From positions 861,810 to 904,288 of the forward strand of contig BFEA01000272.1 of assembly GCA_003427395.1 (NCBI GenBank): a DNA stretch of 42,479 bases, in the 5' to 3' direction. Both the position numbers and the translations under genes were made by a program. Each line of letters starts with the position of its first letter. The stretch's first letter is position 1. This document shows, one piece after another, positions 9,746-20,935 of this stretch. Origin of the DNA: Chara braunii (Eukaryota > Streptophyta > Charophyceae > Charales > Characeae). Below the pieces are notes generated by a model, which had not been told where the DNA came from, ran no database searches, and worked only from the letters and a program-made list of their open reading frames with translations.

Positions 9746-12062
9746 GATACTACGGAATTCGAGGGGTTAATCAGGACCGACGTACGGGGTATAATTCAAA
9801 ATTTCCGCTCGGTCAAGGGGGCTAAGAGTAGCGCGCGATTAGGCCAACTACAAACAACCCGACTGGAAAAGGAAAAGGAACAGGGAAGAGCGGAATTTAC
9901 CACTTCTCTTATGCTAAGTTCACGCTAACTCTATGGCAGGAACCCAACGACATGGAGCATCCGAGTCTAGGCTTCCAATCGGATTCATCGAGTCCGCGAG
10001 GTCGGCTAGGTGCAGCGTCGTTCGATTTGGACAAGACTTGGGGAACCCAGGTTCGGAAGTTCGGCCGCACTACGAGAGAGCTCTTGGAACCTGGCCGCCC
10101 CTTCATACCCCAAGACTAGCCTCCGCTAGGAACACGAGTTCCTCTCCTGACACCAGCGACAATTAAACTGAGGCCGCCACGTGGCATGGCCGCCGACCAA
10201 GGTAGTATCGTCAAATCGGTGTAAAACAAGATCAGGGAAGGGGAGGAAAATCGATCACTTGGAATAAACCCACTCCCCCCTACATGACAAACCTTAGATG
10301 GGTTGTACAAGTGAACCCGGTCGGTGCGCAACAACTCACTCCATATGCCCGCATCGCAATACACACTGTCCTCGTCTGCGATCGGGAAGGGTGGAAGGAC
10401 ACTGTGGCAGATCGACGAGAGGGTTGAGCACGGGCAGTTACCCACACTCACATTTAATGAGGTGGATCTCGTAGCAAATCTCAATCGGTCTCACCCCACT
10501 CCGTTCTTTTAAATCAAGATGCAAGTTCAAGGACACAAAGCCCTTAGTCACAAACTTGTTACCAAGACAAAATGGCTATGGCCGAGTAGCAGAGAGATCG
10601 GGCGACGCGATGTCCCCGATTGTCAGCGGCCAGCTGGATTGAACATCGGACCAACTGACACATGGCACTTGCGCGTGAGAGGGGTGAGGGAGAGATGGGT
10701 CAACGATGATCGCTGTGCTCACACGTGGCGTCAGGATCGGCAGGGATCCGGGAAGAAAGGGACTTCAACACACTCACGCATATAGGCAAACGTTTGACAC
10801 CCTCGTGCTTCCCAGAGTTGCGCTCACAGGCGCCTCACACACATGATCTCATTCCACATCTATTCATCCATCTATCTTGGACAACGAGACATTCAACATC
10901 CATAGACCCTCATAACCTATGTCATGTATGCGACTGAGTATCCACATCCAGGATACTGCACACACCACACTTGGACAAAGCAGCAATGGAGACAAAAACG
11001 AATCCTTCACTATTCAAAGTTCCCACATGGCTGGCCTCCCTCAGCCACAACCCCCATCTAATCCGAACATCAACCAACCATAGCCACAAGGTCGTGCCGC
11101 TGGCGGCATTCGATCTCCACCACCGCGCCACCCCTCCGACCGCCTCACCCCAAGTCTATCACTAATTCCACCCCATGTCATCACCTCACCCGTCACTTGG
11201 ACACGTCGAGCCTATTCCACACCGTGGTCTTCGCGCATAGCTAGCGCAGTATTGCAGTCGAGATCAAAGAGGGGGAGAGGAAGGGGATGCGATAATTTAT
11301 AGTGCAGAAGGTGGCGGGGTGCCAGCGCGAGGTGCAGGCAACAAAGGGGTGTAGATGAGCAGGAAATAGGAAAAAAGAAGATTCCAGAAGGATCGAGAGA
11401 GGCAGAATAACTAATAATTTTATTTAATTGGGGTGGTCGTTCAAGCTGTGCACGCAATCGTTCGCGCAACATTGATCCGATCATCCCAATTAGGCGACCA
11501 ATCATTCGTGTTGATAGGTAAGTGGAGGATTCGGGTGCAAAGTTTGGGGAAGACGAAGAGGTAAGCACGTAGCAGTACTATTAGCAAGAAGGGAAGATGG
11601 CGCGTAGGTGTGAAGCGGCAAACGAGCTTATACGGCATGCAAAAATTCGAAATGGCCGTGCGTGCCTTAACACGAAGGAAATTTAAATGCCGACCACAAT
11701 AATTCCTAATTCTTTCTTGGATTTCTCCGTGCGGTCGCTAACCGTCCATGTGGAAAACCAAAAAGGACAGGGGCAATTCCAAAAGATGCAGGCTTTTAGT
11801 CCCCAAAATTGAAAAATGGACCGTGTTTTTCTTAATCGACTAAATTCGTGCTTCGGGGCCTACTTTGGATTTTACTCTTAAGGGTACATGAACCCGCTAG
11901 GTACGGATCGTAGCTTATCACAAGTGTCCTTCTCTCTTCACGTGACTCGCGAAGTGTCAATAGCAAGAATGACAACCAAAGGTTGACTAGATGTACCGGT
12001 AACTCTGTCGGAAGCAGTGGGAGCAGATCTAGAAATGGAAGGACGAATAAACATTGAAGGTT
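9746..12062. other. No recognised gene
   Basis: Mixed-composition DNA with several open frames under 125 codons, none resembling a known family. Part of it may be the remainder of the LTR relic that starts at 9579. No repeat pair or terminal structure was found. Confidence 0.5.
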
Positions 12063-12320
12063 AAACCACAAGTACATCTTAACCTTTTTTTTCAAACTGA
12101 AATGAGTCATTCCTAAAAGTTAGGAAACTCACACTAGGCCAAACCTGGGGCTGGGCATAATGTTTTTTTTTTTTGTCTTGCCCGACGCCAGTGCCAACGT
12201 TGATGTATGAGACAATTTTTTTCCCCTTACCCCCGTGGCCGTCATGGGGCGAGTCCCCCAACTTTTCGGAATGACCTATTTTTCACTCTGAAGTTTGTTT
12301 GGGCGGCGTACTTGTGGTTT
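12063..12320. mobile_element. MITE with about 60-bp inverted ends, related to the 556-899 pair
   Basis: The left end AAACCACAAGTAC (12063) and right end GTACTTGTGGTTT (12320) are exact inverted repeats. Similarity continues inward for about 60 bp, including CATTCC and AAAAGTT blocks mirrored near 12109 and 12270. The terminal 13 bp differ by one base from the ends of the MITE pair at 556-899, so the three form one family. The flanking bases (TTA and TGA) do not give a clean target duplication. No coding capacity. Confidence 0.7.
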
Positions 12321-12889
12321 GAGTTTTAAGGGTAGCTATGCTTCAGGGACACTCGAAGAAGGTAGAGAGAGGTCGAACACATTCCGCCATTTGTCGGAGA
12401 ATTCACAGAAGCGCGTTCTGGAAGTCAGTACTCCTTGTAGTAAAACCAGCAGAAGACGGGCACCGGTGACGCTTGGTCGAGGTCAAATCGACAAATTGGA
12501 GGTAAAACGTATCTCCTTCCTCTTCGTATATTCAAGGAACTCTCTCTGGGTTATAGTATGACTTGTCGATGATGGTTCCACTAATTTGATTAGTCTCTAC
12601 TATCGTGACCTTATAATGCTATTTGCCATGACTTCTTTGATTTGTGGGACAATTCACGACGAATTTTTGTTTAGACTCATCCCTGATCTCATTATGCCAC
12701 ACTTTACTATGGATCACCCTTCAATCCAAGGGACGAAGCTGAAGTTTTTCTCCCTTGTGATTGATATGCGCTTTGCACTAAGTCGGCTGAAACTGTTGGA
12801 GAATGGACAAAATAAGATGGCCACCAAGAATGTGAGGAGGATGGTGAGATGGCTGGTACGTATAAACGTGACAGGCTAAAATTTTGGTT
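12321..12889. other. No recognised gene; possible 5' part of the LINE
   Basis: A 97-codon plus-strand frame (12586-12879) lies just before the LINE endonuclease relic on the same strand and may be its linker or ORF1 end. I cannot assign it to a family. Confidence 0.35.
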
Positions 12890-13680
12890 TCATAAAAATA
12901 AATTTAGATTGCGCTCCTACAAAAGACTAAACTAAGCGAAGAAAAGATCAACCTTCGAGGATCATGGTGGGATGACCCTCAATTTTGGTCTTCGACTCAG
13001 GGATCCAAAGGAGAGGTCACCATCCTGATCCACATAAATCTTGAGTTGGAAATAGAAGACTAACAGGTCGATCTTTGGGAACGTTGGTCCTGGATTAAGG
13101 TTTATATCGATGATAAATCTTAGAATTATTGTCTTGATCTATGCTCTTGTGGATCCGGGCGAGCGGACAAAGTGTTTTAATGACATATTGTATGTTATTC
13201 CAGATGGTGAGACGATAGAAGTGATGGATGATTGGAATACTTCGTTGAACATATCCCGCTCTAACGAACATCTGCAAATAGTCAATGACAAGATTGCATT
13301 AACCAATCTAATAGAGGAGCTAGACCTCACCGATCCTTACAGACAAAGTTATTCAAACCCACCTGGATACATATATACTCTAATTATGGATAGGGCAAGA
13401 GGTTTACCAGATTGCAGATCGACTATTGTATGTGCTATGCTTCCTCATGGGAAAGCATTGATTTTGTTCACAAAATCTTACACCTCTTCTCATGTCAGAA
13501 GCTTGTTGCACTAAGCATGCATACTCAGGATGTGAATCGAGGCAAGAGAGCGTTCAAATTCAGTACTCGAAACTTAGAAGATCTAGGTTTGGTTTGGTTT
13601 CATGGATGCATAGATTATGGAAATACTAAAACAAGAAACACAACAATGTATGACTTGCTGGACAAATGGTAGGATGCGTG
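12890..13680 (+). pseudogene. LINE 1 endonuclease domain (broken)
   Basis: The translation shows the layout of an AP-type endonuclease of plant LINEs: WWDDPQFWSSTQGSKGE near 12.97 kb, then DPGERTKCFNDI and IPDGETIEVMDDWNT (13.15-13.25 kb), then KIALTNLIEELDLTDPYRQ (13.29-13.35 kb). The catalytic DWN is present. Stops (for example near 13063) and frameshifts break the frame into pieces, of which 13110-13514 is the longest. In life this domain would nick target DNA to prime reverse transcription; this copy cannot. Confidence 0.85.
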
Positions 13681-13889
13681 CCAATATTTTTCCCAACCTC
13701 CTCAACGTCTTCTCCATAATACTAGTCTGTGACAACCACTAACAAGGACAAGTATGAGGCTCTCTGATGAGCAAACTCACCTATATAAAGGACTGCATGA
13801 GGGAACACCCTGTTTCTTCAGTGGTGTGGGGCAAAAAGAGGGCTAAGCTCTTAAGGCAATGGGATAAGTAGCGGCTGAAGGACTCAAAA

Positions 13890-14880
13890 TTGTGGGCCAA
13901 CGTATTGGGAGTGAAAGGGATGACAGTCTATGATCAAGTGACTAAGAAATCCTTTCAGAAACTCCTACCCTCACGCTCGTCTACTCCAATGAAGGAACTT
14001 TGTCACCCCTTTGATGTGGATGCTCTCAAAGCCGAAGAACTTATTGAGCTATGTGAATACACTTCCTTGTACCACCATAATTTTCTAACTCAATATACGT
14101 AAGGGGCTGACATAGATCTAAAACCTCCATGAGTGTCACTACCACTGAGACAATACGGTCATTCAACTATTGTTATAGGACACATTGATCTTGATAGGCC
14201 AATCATGGTGGTTGAAGGACAGAAAGCACTTCAAGCCATGACAAAAGGCAAAGCCCCTCGTAGCGATGGTCTACCTACTGAATATGTGTATCTGGAAGAA
14301 GTAGGTGAGAGTTTAACTAAGATCTACAATAAGATTTTCCTCTACCATGCGCAGAGGCATTATCTCAGTTTTATTCATGAAGAGCAACAAATCCACAAAT
14401 TGGAAATGGAGCCCCATTCAAGTACTTGATGTCTCCTACAAACTGCTTCCCGAGTAAATTGGTCGTATGTAATCACCACATTGAAGTGACTAGGTTTTGG
14501 GGATACTGCTTGTCGGTTGCTTCTGCCATGATTAATGACAATATATGAAAAAAAATTCGCTTGACCCGATCCCTACATCATGGTTGTCCCTTAGTTCCAC
14601 TTTTGTGTGCAATTCAATTTGAAGTGGTCCTTAATAATATAAGGGTCAATCTGAGGATAAGGGGATGCCTACGGGACCTACTTCATACAAAGTCAAGGCC
14701 CTGGTAATCGATGACCCGTTTGTTGTGTCTGAAAAATCCGTCACGTCGTTGATGGCGTTGAAGGAATGCCTCAATGAGTTCTTTAATTTATCGGAAGCAT
14801 GTAGTATCTAGCGGAAGTCTGTCTTCATTCTTCCTGCAAACTATGACCTAACAATCCAATAGGGCATGAAGCGTATTAAG
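13890..14880 (+). pseudogene. LINE 1 reverse transcriptase part (internal deletion)
   Basis: 13890-14102 reads as the pre-RT linker. At 14220-14330 the RT start appears as ALQAMTKGKAPRSDGLPTEY, matching the GKSPGxDGLP block. Soon after (about 14450-14560) the sequence jumps to an RQGCPL-like stretch (HHGCPLVPLLCAI), skipping the intervening palm segments. The catalytic YADD position reads VIDD near 14.71 kb. The enzyme is inactive through the deletion, stops and a changed active site. Confidence 0.8.
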
Positions 14881-14893
14881 GAAGGTGACTTCG

Positions 14894-15064
14894 GACGCTC
14901 TGGGAGTGCATATCTCACTAAGTGAATGCTCAGGTCAGGATGACATTCTACTACAACAGGCACTACAAAGATTGGTGGACGCCCTGAGAGTACAAATCTC
15001 ACTAAGTGAATGTTCAAGCAGTCAGGATGACATTCTACTACAACATGCGCTACAAAGATTGCTG
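14894..15064 (+). repeat. 84-87 bp tandem duplication inside LINE 1
   Basis: Units at 14894-14977 and 14978-15064 share ATCTCACTAAGTGAATG, TCAGGATGACATTCTACTAC and ACAAAGATTG. They differ at several sites and by a three-base insertion, so the duplication has had time to diverge. It lies in the post-RT coding part. Confidence 0.92.
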
Positions 15065-16640
15065 ACGTGGGGTAAAGCCCCCAATTTGTCCTTGTTTGGA
15101 AGGGAAATGCTACTCAATGGTGCATTGTTTGCATTGTTGTGGTTCGTTGGAGCAGTGAGGGTTTTCGACAAGCTCCTCTACCCCTTAATCAGAAAGAGAG
15201 CCGCATTTTTTTATGGAAATCATTCTGAAAGTAAGACGGCAATTGCCTCTCCAAGACGGTATGGAAGATGTTGTGCCTTCCAAAGAGGAAAGGAGGATTG
15301 GGTCTGCTTGAACCAAAAAAACAAAACGAAGCAATGCTGGTGAAATGCGTTGCCCGTGCCTACCTAAAGTCTCAGTCTCATAGCGGGTATATCTGGCAAA
15401 ATATATTTTGGCAAGGCAATGGAACCTACCTTGAAAAGATGACACAACGTCCTTTGGGTCGAATATGCAGGGTGTTGGCTCTCTAACAACCTTCTAAGAC
15501 AAAGATTGGGCGAAGTCTGGTACCTAAAGGAGAGGAAACAAGCATTGATAACAGCTATTCCAGTTGAATGGAAAACGTTGACCGATCCATCTCCCCTGGA
15601 TCCTCCCGACACATGGTTTACCAACAAATGCCTATAGAGGAATCATTACTGGAACCTGCAATTGTTCCAGCCAACCGTAAACATCTCTTCCAACGTTGGA
15701 CGCTCCAAGAACGAGGGGACCTATATATGAACCTCGATAATATTCAACCAGGTCCAGACACTGAGCTTACACAAGTTTGAGTGGCAGAATCAGTTAACAG
15801 CTTGCACCATTTTTGCTATTGGCAAAGCAGGCTCACAGTTGAAGCCTGACGCAAAAAAATTGGAATCGTGAGCTAAAGGGGAGCAGGGTGAGAATTTATG
15901 TGTGATCGACTATCAACAAAGAGTGGGCTATGATTTAATCTTACCATCTAAGCTCCCTGAAGTTGTCGCAAGCTCGACATGGACTCAACTACTGGAGGCA
16001 AACCTTGCCGATATCAGCAGATCTCTGAGACGATGTTGGGGACAACTAAAACTGATCCGGTGCCAGAGTCGGGCATCCATTTTGTGGGCGCTCTCTAGTA
16101 GCTACTCCTTCAACAATGTGGTTAGTGGGACATCAACTGCTCAAGATGTAGTTTGGCATTCAAGTCCACAGTCCACCAGACTGCCTGAACGCGTCAGGAA
16201 TATGACGATGGATTGGCATAATCTGGGACAAAATCTCAGGGAAAGTCTTCCCATGGGATAAAATGTGGTGCTTGTTGGGAGGTGTCCGAAAAACTTAGGT
16301 CTGATGAAGGGATGGGGTTATGTCACCCAAACAATCAGGGTTGTAGCGTTCTCTGTGATCTGGCAAGGCAAGTATGATAAAGTGTTTGAAGGGAGAGAAT
16401 GGTCCAACGCTCAAATCCGCTCCTCCTTCTCGAGACAACTGCAAACAACCCTCTTGGCCGACCGGAGACGCAAAGTGACAAGAGGAAGCAACAAAGAAAA
16501 TGGTCAGAAATGCTTCCAAGAAACATGGTGCCTTCAGGGATCTATAGCAACGATCACAGGTGGAAGGAAGGTGTTGTTGGACTCATGGTCATTCAAAGAG
16601 TGCTGGTAGACCAACCCTCACTACATGAGCATTCCAGTAG
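15064..16640 (+). pseudogene. LINE 1 post-RT and C-terminal region (broken)
   Basis: Typical post-RT wording is present: LTWGKAPNLSLFGREMLLNG (15.06-15.12 kb), KRKGGLGLLEPKKQNEAMLV (15.28-15.34 kb), and near the end IWQGKYDKVFEGREWSN (16.36-16.41 kb) followed by a basic tail. These correspond to the thumb, the GGLG block and the region after the zf-RVT domain of plant LINE ORF2. Frame changes are frequent. The cysteine pattern of zf-RVT is not recognisable. Confidence 0.75.
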
Positions 16641-16880
16641 CGAGTAATTACAGGAGATTGGCAGAGGGATAAAATAAGAGAGTGTTGTTGTCTGATCCTC
16701 GAGGATCGATCATCCTTCCACTCCTATTAGGTGGTTCTTAATCACCCGAATCTTTTGTCTGTAATTGGCTTGGTAGGTGGAACTACAGGGAACTAGGTAG
16801 TAGAGAACTGAGTATAGGGCAATTGTTAAGTTGTTCCTTCTAACACAATTAAGATTTAGTATCCTCATTGTTCCCTCTTC

Positions 16881-17455
16881 AATAGGATCATGTCATTGGG
16901 TTTTTTTTTTTTTTTTTTCCTTTTGAGGTTGAATGGGTAGGTGATTTTTTTATATATTTATTTTTAAACATCGAGGGGAGCCAAACTTTCTGCTTTCAGG
17001 GTGGAACGAGCCCTTAGAGGTAGAAAGTGACCTTTTTTTTATGGCCCCAGTCGATTCGTGGCGAGTTTCAAGTACTAGAAACCGGGTCTAGCATCCCATA
17101 AGATATAGCAAGAATTCATATCTAGGTCCATTGGCCTCTGCACAAGGCCCAAATGGGAAACAGAAGTAAGGACCTCTCACCCTGAGTGGCCAGTAAAAAT
17201 AAGCCAACCCAGTCCCTACGTCTGTCACTTTGGATTGTGAGGGGTTGTAGCCTTGTGATTCTTTTTTTTTCTAGGGTTTTCTCACCCTGAATAAGTAGGT
17301 GTTGTGATGCTCAGACCCTTACTCATGCTTCTCAGAGAAATCTCAAGAACTGTTGTAAATGGGACGTTGGACCCGTTTTCCAGTAGGTGATACTCCCCAC
17401 CAATAGATAAAGTCTTCCTTGGGGTGCTAAACTAAAAAAAAAAAAAAAAAAAAAA
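16881..17455. other. Interval with LINE tail remnants and poly-A
   Basis: No gene. It holds T-rich runs (about 16900-16920), a 25-bp segment TTGGATTGTGAGGGGTTGTA... at 17230-17254 repeated at 17527, the second copy of the short dispersed repeat (17374-17407), and an A22 run (17434-17455) that meets the assembly gap. Confidence 0.7.
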
Positions 17456-17510
17456 NNNNNNNNNNNNNNNNNNNNNNNNNNNNNNNNNNNNNNNNNNNNN
17501 NNNNNNNNNN
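17456..17510. other. Assembly gap (55 N)
   Basis: Fifty-five unknown bases between a poly-A run and a T-rich stretch. The true length and content are unknown. Confidence 1.
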
Positions 17511-17527
17511 TCATTTTTTTTTCCTTT

Positions 17528-18771
17528 TGGATTGTGAGGGGTTGTAGCCTTAAAGCCTTGGCCAACAGGATGATTGGGGTAATTGAGGACCTTGTGCATT
17601 CGACACAAACTGGTTTCGTCCGGAATAGAAACATACAAAAGGATATTCTCCTAGTTAACGAAATGATTAAACTTTTACACAAGTCCAAGTGCAACAAGAC
17701 CTTTATTTTCATTGACTTCGAAAAAGTGTATGATCACATGGACTACACCTTTCTGGATAAGTGCATTGAAAAAATGAACTTTGGCCGTCGCTTTCGGCGG
17801 TGGGTGAGGATCCTGCACCAAAATGCAACAACCCGGCTTCAGATAAATGACACTTTGGCACCCGAAACCAAACTACAAAGGTCGGTCCGACAAGGGGACC
17901 CAATAGCCCAATTCCTCTTCATTATCATTATGGAGGCCTTGTCAGTCAACCTTGGATACAATAGAAGTCTACAGAATGTCTGAATCGCGGCCATACCGGA
18001 AGAAGCCATCCTGGTATGATCAATGTTTGCAGACAATCTGACGATTACGGTCGAGGCCTTACCCTCCAATATGGAAGAGATCCAACGACTAATAGATCGT
18101 TTTTGTGCCCTGTCGAACATGACGGTTAATTGGGGCCAAAAAAAACTCGGTTGGTGGCTTCACCAGTAGGGGGGCCGGCTACCAGAGGCCCCTCATATCA
18201 CATGGGTGGACCTGGATGAACCCATTCAAGTCTTGGGAGTAAAAATGACTGTTAGAGGTTGTCCGACTGTGAGTGACAAGTGACTCACATTTCCTGCATT
18301 CGGGAAAATCCTTCAATGGAACCACCACCACACGTCTCTTTTTGGGAGGGCCCCAATGATCAACAATATTGTGCAGGCCCCAATGATCAACAATATTGTG
18401 CGGGCTACCCTCCGGTACAAGTCGGTCTTGTTACCCTTGAGTGGACCGACCCAGAAAACCCTGAAGATCTGTGGAGAGGGGACAATGAAAACACAAGGGT
18501 CATCAGTCGGGTGACCTCGGATTCCGTGGTGCAGCCCAACCCTAGGGGGGGCTTGGGTATCCTGGACCTGGCGACACAAATGCAGGCATTATGCTTGCAA
18601 TGGATTCTGCATTTGATCCTCGTCCTCCCTCTTCTCTGGAGGTCTTTGGTCCTTGAGCAAATTGTCTGACTGACGCCGAAAGCCCCCCCCTCGGTAGACC
18701 CCCTATGTTGGTTGGATGAGCGCTGCTGGAAAGTCCCGCGGAAGGCACGGGATGCAGAGCTATGACGCCCA
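17528..18771 (+). pseudogene. LINE relic 2: reverse transcriptase and post-RT region
   Basis: A LINE RT of a second family. It shows LANRMIGV then QTGFVRNRNIQKDI (17.56-17.65 kb), FIDFEKVYDHMDYTFLDK (17.70-17.77 kb), RQGDPIAQFLFIIIMEAL (17.89-17.94 kb), and FADN in place of the catalytic YADD at about 18.03 kb. The post-RT region includes FPAFGKILQWNH and GLGILDLATQMQALCLQWIL. Stops occur near 17981 and 17999. The 5' part is lost at the assembly gap. The 3' part stops where the LTR of element A begins at 18772, so A most likely inserted into this LINE. Confidence 0.88.
18349..18402 (+). repeat. Perfect 27-bp tandem duplication in LINE 2
   Basis: Units 18349-18375 and 18376-18402 both read CCCCAATGATCAACAATATT within GG and GTGC edges. 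In frame this doubles a nine-residue PMINNIV-containing segment. Perfect identity suggests recent replication slippage. Confidence 0.95.
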
Positions 18772-20751
18772 ACCTCACGCCCAGCGCGACTTCCTGATCG
18801 GAGTGGGACTGGAAGTGCGAAAAGGGGTGTGCCAAGGATTTTTGGGAAAGTGGGGGTGGGGTCTCGGGTCGGAACTGAGATCTCCTATGGTAAAGTTTCA
18901 GGGGCATAGATGCAATAGGACTAAGGGGGCGAGTTACTTCCAGTCTGATGTTGTTCGATGTCGTGTAACATAAGGCACATGGCACGCGCGGTGCATTCAA
19001 GGCCGTCCGGTTCGTCTGTTTTGGCGGCGGTGGTGCGGGGAGAGGCCCGCCCGGGATAGCTGTGGTCCCGATGAGTCGGACCTTTGGGTACGGGCACGTG
19101 GCGTCTGTCGTCGCGTGTTCTGGTTAGGCCCTCTAGTTTCCAGGGCTCGTCGGTTGCTGCGTCGCCGACAATTTCCGCAAGGCGTGCGGGGCCAATACGG
19201 GGCGATGGAATTCCACGGAACCACCGTGAGTTGGTGATACGGGAGGAGGAGACGGAAGGGAGGGAAATTGGTAGTGATAACAACAAAACCGGGGGATATG
19301 AAGTAGTGCGAGTTATCCGTAGTTGGATAATCGGGGCACCTCGGATCGCTGGTTACGGCACAGTGAAACTCCCTGGGGCATAATCGATTCTCCGTTAAGC
19401 AGGGGAATTCTGGATATCTTTGCCTAATGCATTCCCTCACCCAAGGGTCGAAGTACTCTGAGTCCCAGGAGCTCGGCATCTTATCATTGCGGGGTGAGGG
19501 AATTCTTCCACATACGTCTAATCGGCTAGGGGATGTTCCGACGTGATATCGAAATTCCTTTCCGTTTAGGTGCGTGGGGGAAGGACAATTCCCGTCTACC
19601 CGATATCGAAGGCATCAAGTTCGTCGATGGTCGCGAATCGGCGCGCAAGGATACGTGTAGGCTGCGCAGATCAGATCGCGCTTACACGCATCCCCGCGAG
19701 ATATTCGCTTGTTTCTGGACAAACAACTACCCAATCATCTAATCACTCCATGATCCCGCATGCAATCATTCCTGAGCATGCAAGGTGCTACTACACATCA
19801 GACATCGCAGCAACAACAGTAGATCAAAAAAGACAAACAACAATAGTAACGACTCCGCGAAAGTTTCTACTATGCTCATAAGTGTATCAAAATGGCAAGC
19901 AAAGGCACGGACAGACAAAAGGAAAGCAAACAGACATAACATTCATTCATCCATTCATTCGACATAACACGCGATAAACGAATTCGAGACCAATCGCAAA
20001 AACGAGTGTGGGCGGAAACCAAGCCAAGATTCCGAAAACAAAAGAAAACGGTCGAATCGCCCTGAGCCGATATCAAAATTTATATACAAAAGCAAGGAGG
20101 GAGACAAGACAAAGAAAATTGCAAACCACGTCCATCAACCTTAGCTCCCTCTTCTTCTCTCTCCCTCTCCGATACGGAAAGTCCGTCGTCACGCACCAAC
20201 CCACGAACTCGTCACCCGGCTTAGTCCTCCCGCACCCGTCAGGTTCGCCCGCGCCCACAGTCTGTCGTGGCCCGCGTCAACCCCGCGCGTTCGGCACCCG
20301 CTCGTCGGGTCGCCCGACTCCCACTTCAACTCACCTCTTACTTCGCTCGCGAGCCAACCCTCACTGATCACGCTCCCCAAGCTTCCAACAACTGGTTAAG
20401 AGAGCTATCTAATCGCGCATCCGAAATTTATAGCATGCATGCATGCGCGAAGAACACGGAATTGCAAGGACTTAGAAGGAGGATTAGGGGAGGGAACGCC
20501 TATATTCTCCATGGCCAGACTGCGGCATGGGGGGCTTTGCCACTCTCCACGCATCGGTCCGATCATGCAGCCCGCGGGCTACCCTAATTCAGCAAGAAGG
20601 AAGAGAGAGGGCGAGAAAGAGGAAGCTCAAGAAGAAACATACAGTTACAATGGCGCCCGCCCAAAATTACAGTTACTTGCAAGATTAAGGGCGTCGACTA
20701 ATCAGAGCTCCGTCGCAGCCGCAAAAAGAAGCGCGCAAGCAAGGGCGTCGC
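18772..20751 (-). repeat. Element A 3' LTR, first part
   Basis: Bases 18772-19971 match the right LTR (36361-37550). Beyond that the right copy is interrupted, so 19972-20751 cannot be compared. It probably belongs to the LTR and continues after the nested insertion at 27555, perhaps to about 28.0 kb. Relative to the right copy it has a 17-bp extra segment at about 19690-19710 and lacks 8 bp near 18805. The far end and any polypurine tract were not located. Confidence 0.8.
20748..20751. repeat. Target-site duplication TCGC, left copy
   Basis: TCGC lies immediately before TGTC (20752) and again immediately after GACA (27555-27558). This supports 20752-27554 as one insertion event into the LTR of element A. 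Four bases is short, so chance is possible. Confidence 0.6.
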
Positions 20752-20935
20752 TGTCGGGGCGAATACCCTTACAAGGGTATCCATCCTGGGTTTTTGCAAG
20801 TGACAGAAATTAAGTCTGGATTAAAGTTAAACATACCCCGCGAGGCGCGGGCGCGACTGGGCATGTGGTATACGTTGGCTGGTCGATGGACTAGATTAGA
20901 GTGTGTGTGGGCGCGCAGGCTTGGGGCGCGCGTGA
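20752..20935 (+). repeat. Left end of a family B LTR (plus orientation)
   Basis: The sequence starts TGTCGGGGCGAATACCC and matches the reverse complement of 38236 downward (right-hand B LTR), strongly for 65 bp and moderately to about 20930. It includes an ATACCCTT / AAGGGTAT palindrome (20764-20781) conserved in both copies. In the right copy this region is an open reading frame; here a one-base insertion after the GYPSW codons shifts the frame, yet similarity at protein level resumes (FLQVTE, then RLECVWARRLGAR). Confidence 0.8.

Larger units (their letters stand above)
12890..16880 (+). mobile_element. LINE (non-LTR) retrotransposon relic 1
   Basis: A heavily decayed LINE ORF2 runs left to right. 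It contains an endonuclease region, part of the reverse transcriptase, a post-RT region and a 3' tail that leads into a T-rich stretch near 16900. The order and the motif wording match plant LINE ORF2. An internal deletion removes most of the RT palm. Its RQGCPL-like block differs from the RQGDP-like block of LINE relic 2, so the two belong to different families. Confidence 0.85.

Noticed and set aside
19972-20000. End of element A LTR at 19971
   Set aside because: The match between the LTRs stops there only because a B element interrupts the right copy at 37551; no polypurine tract follows.
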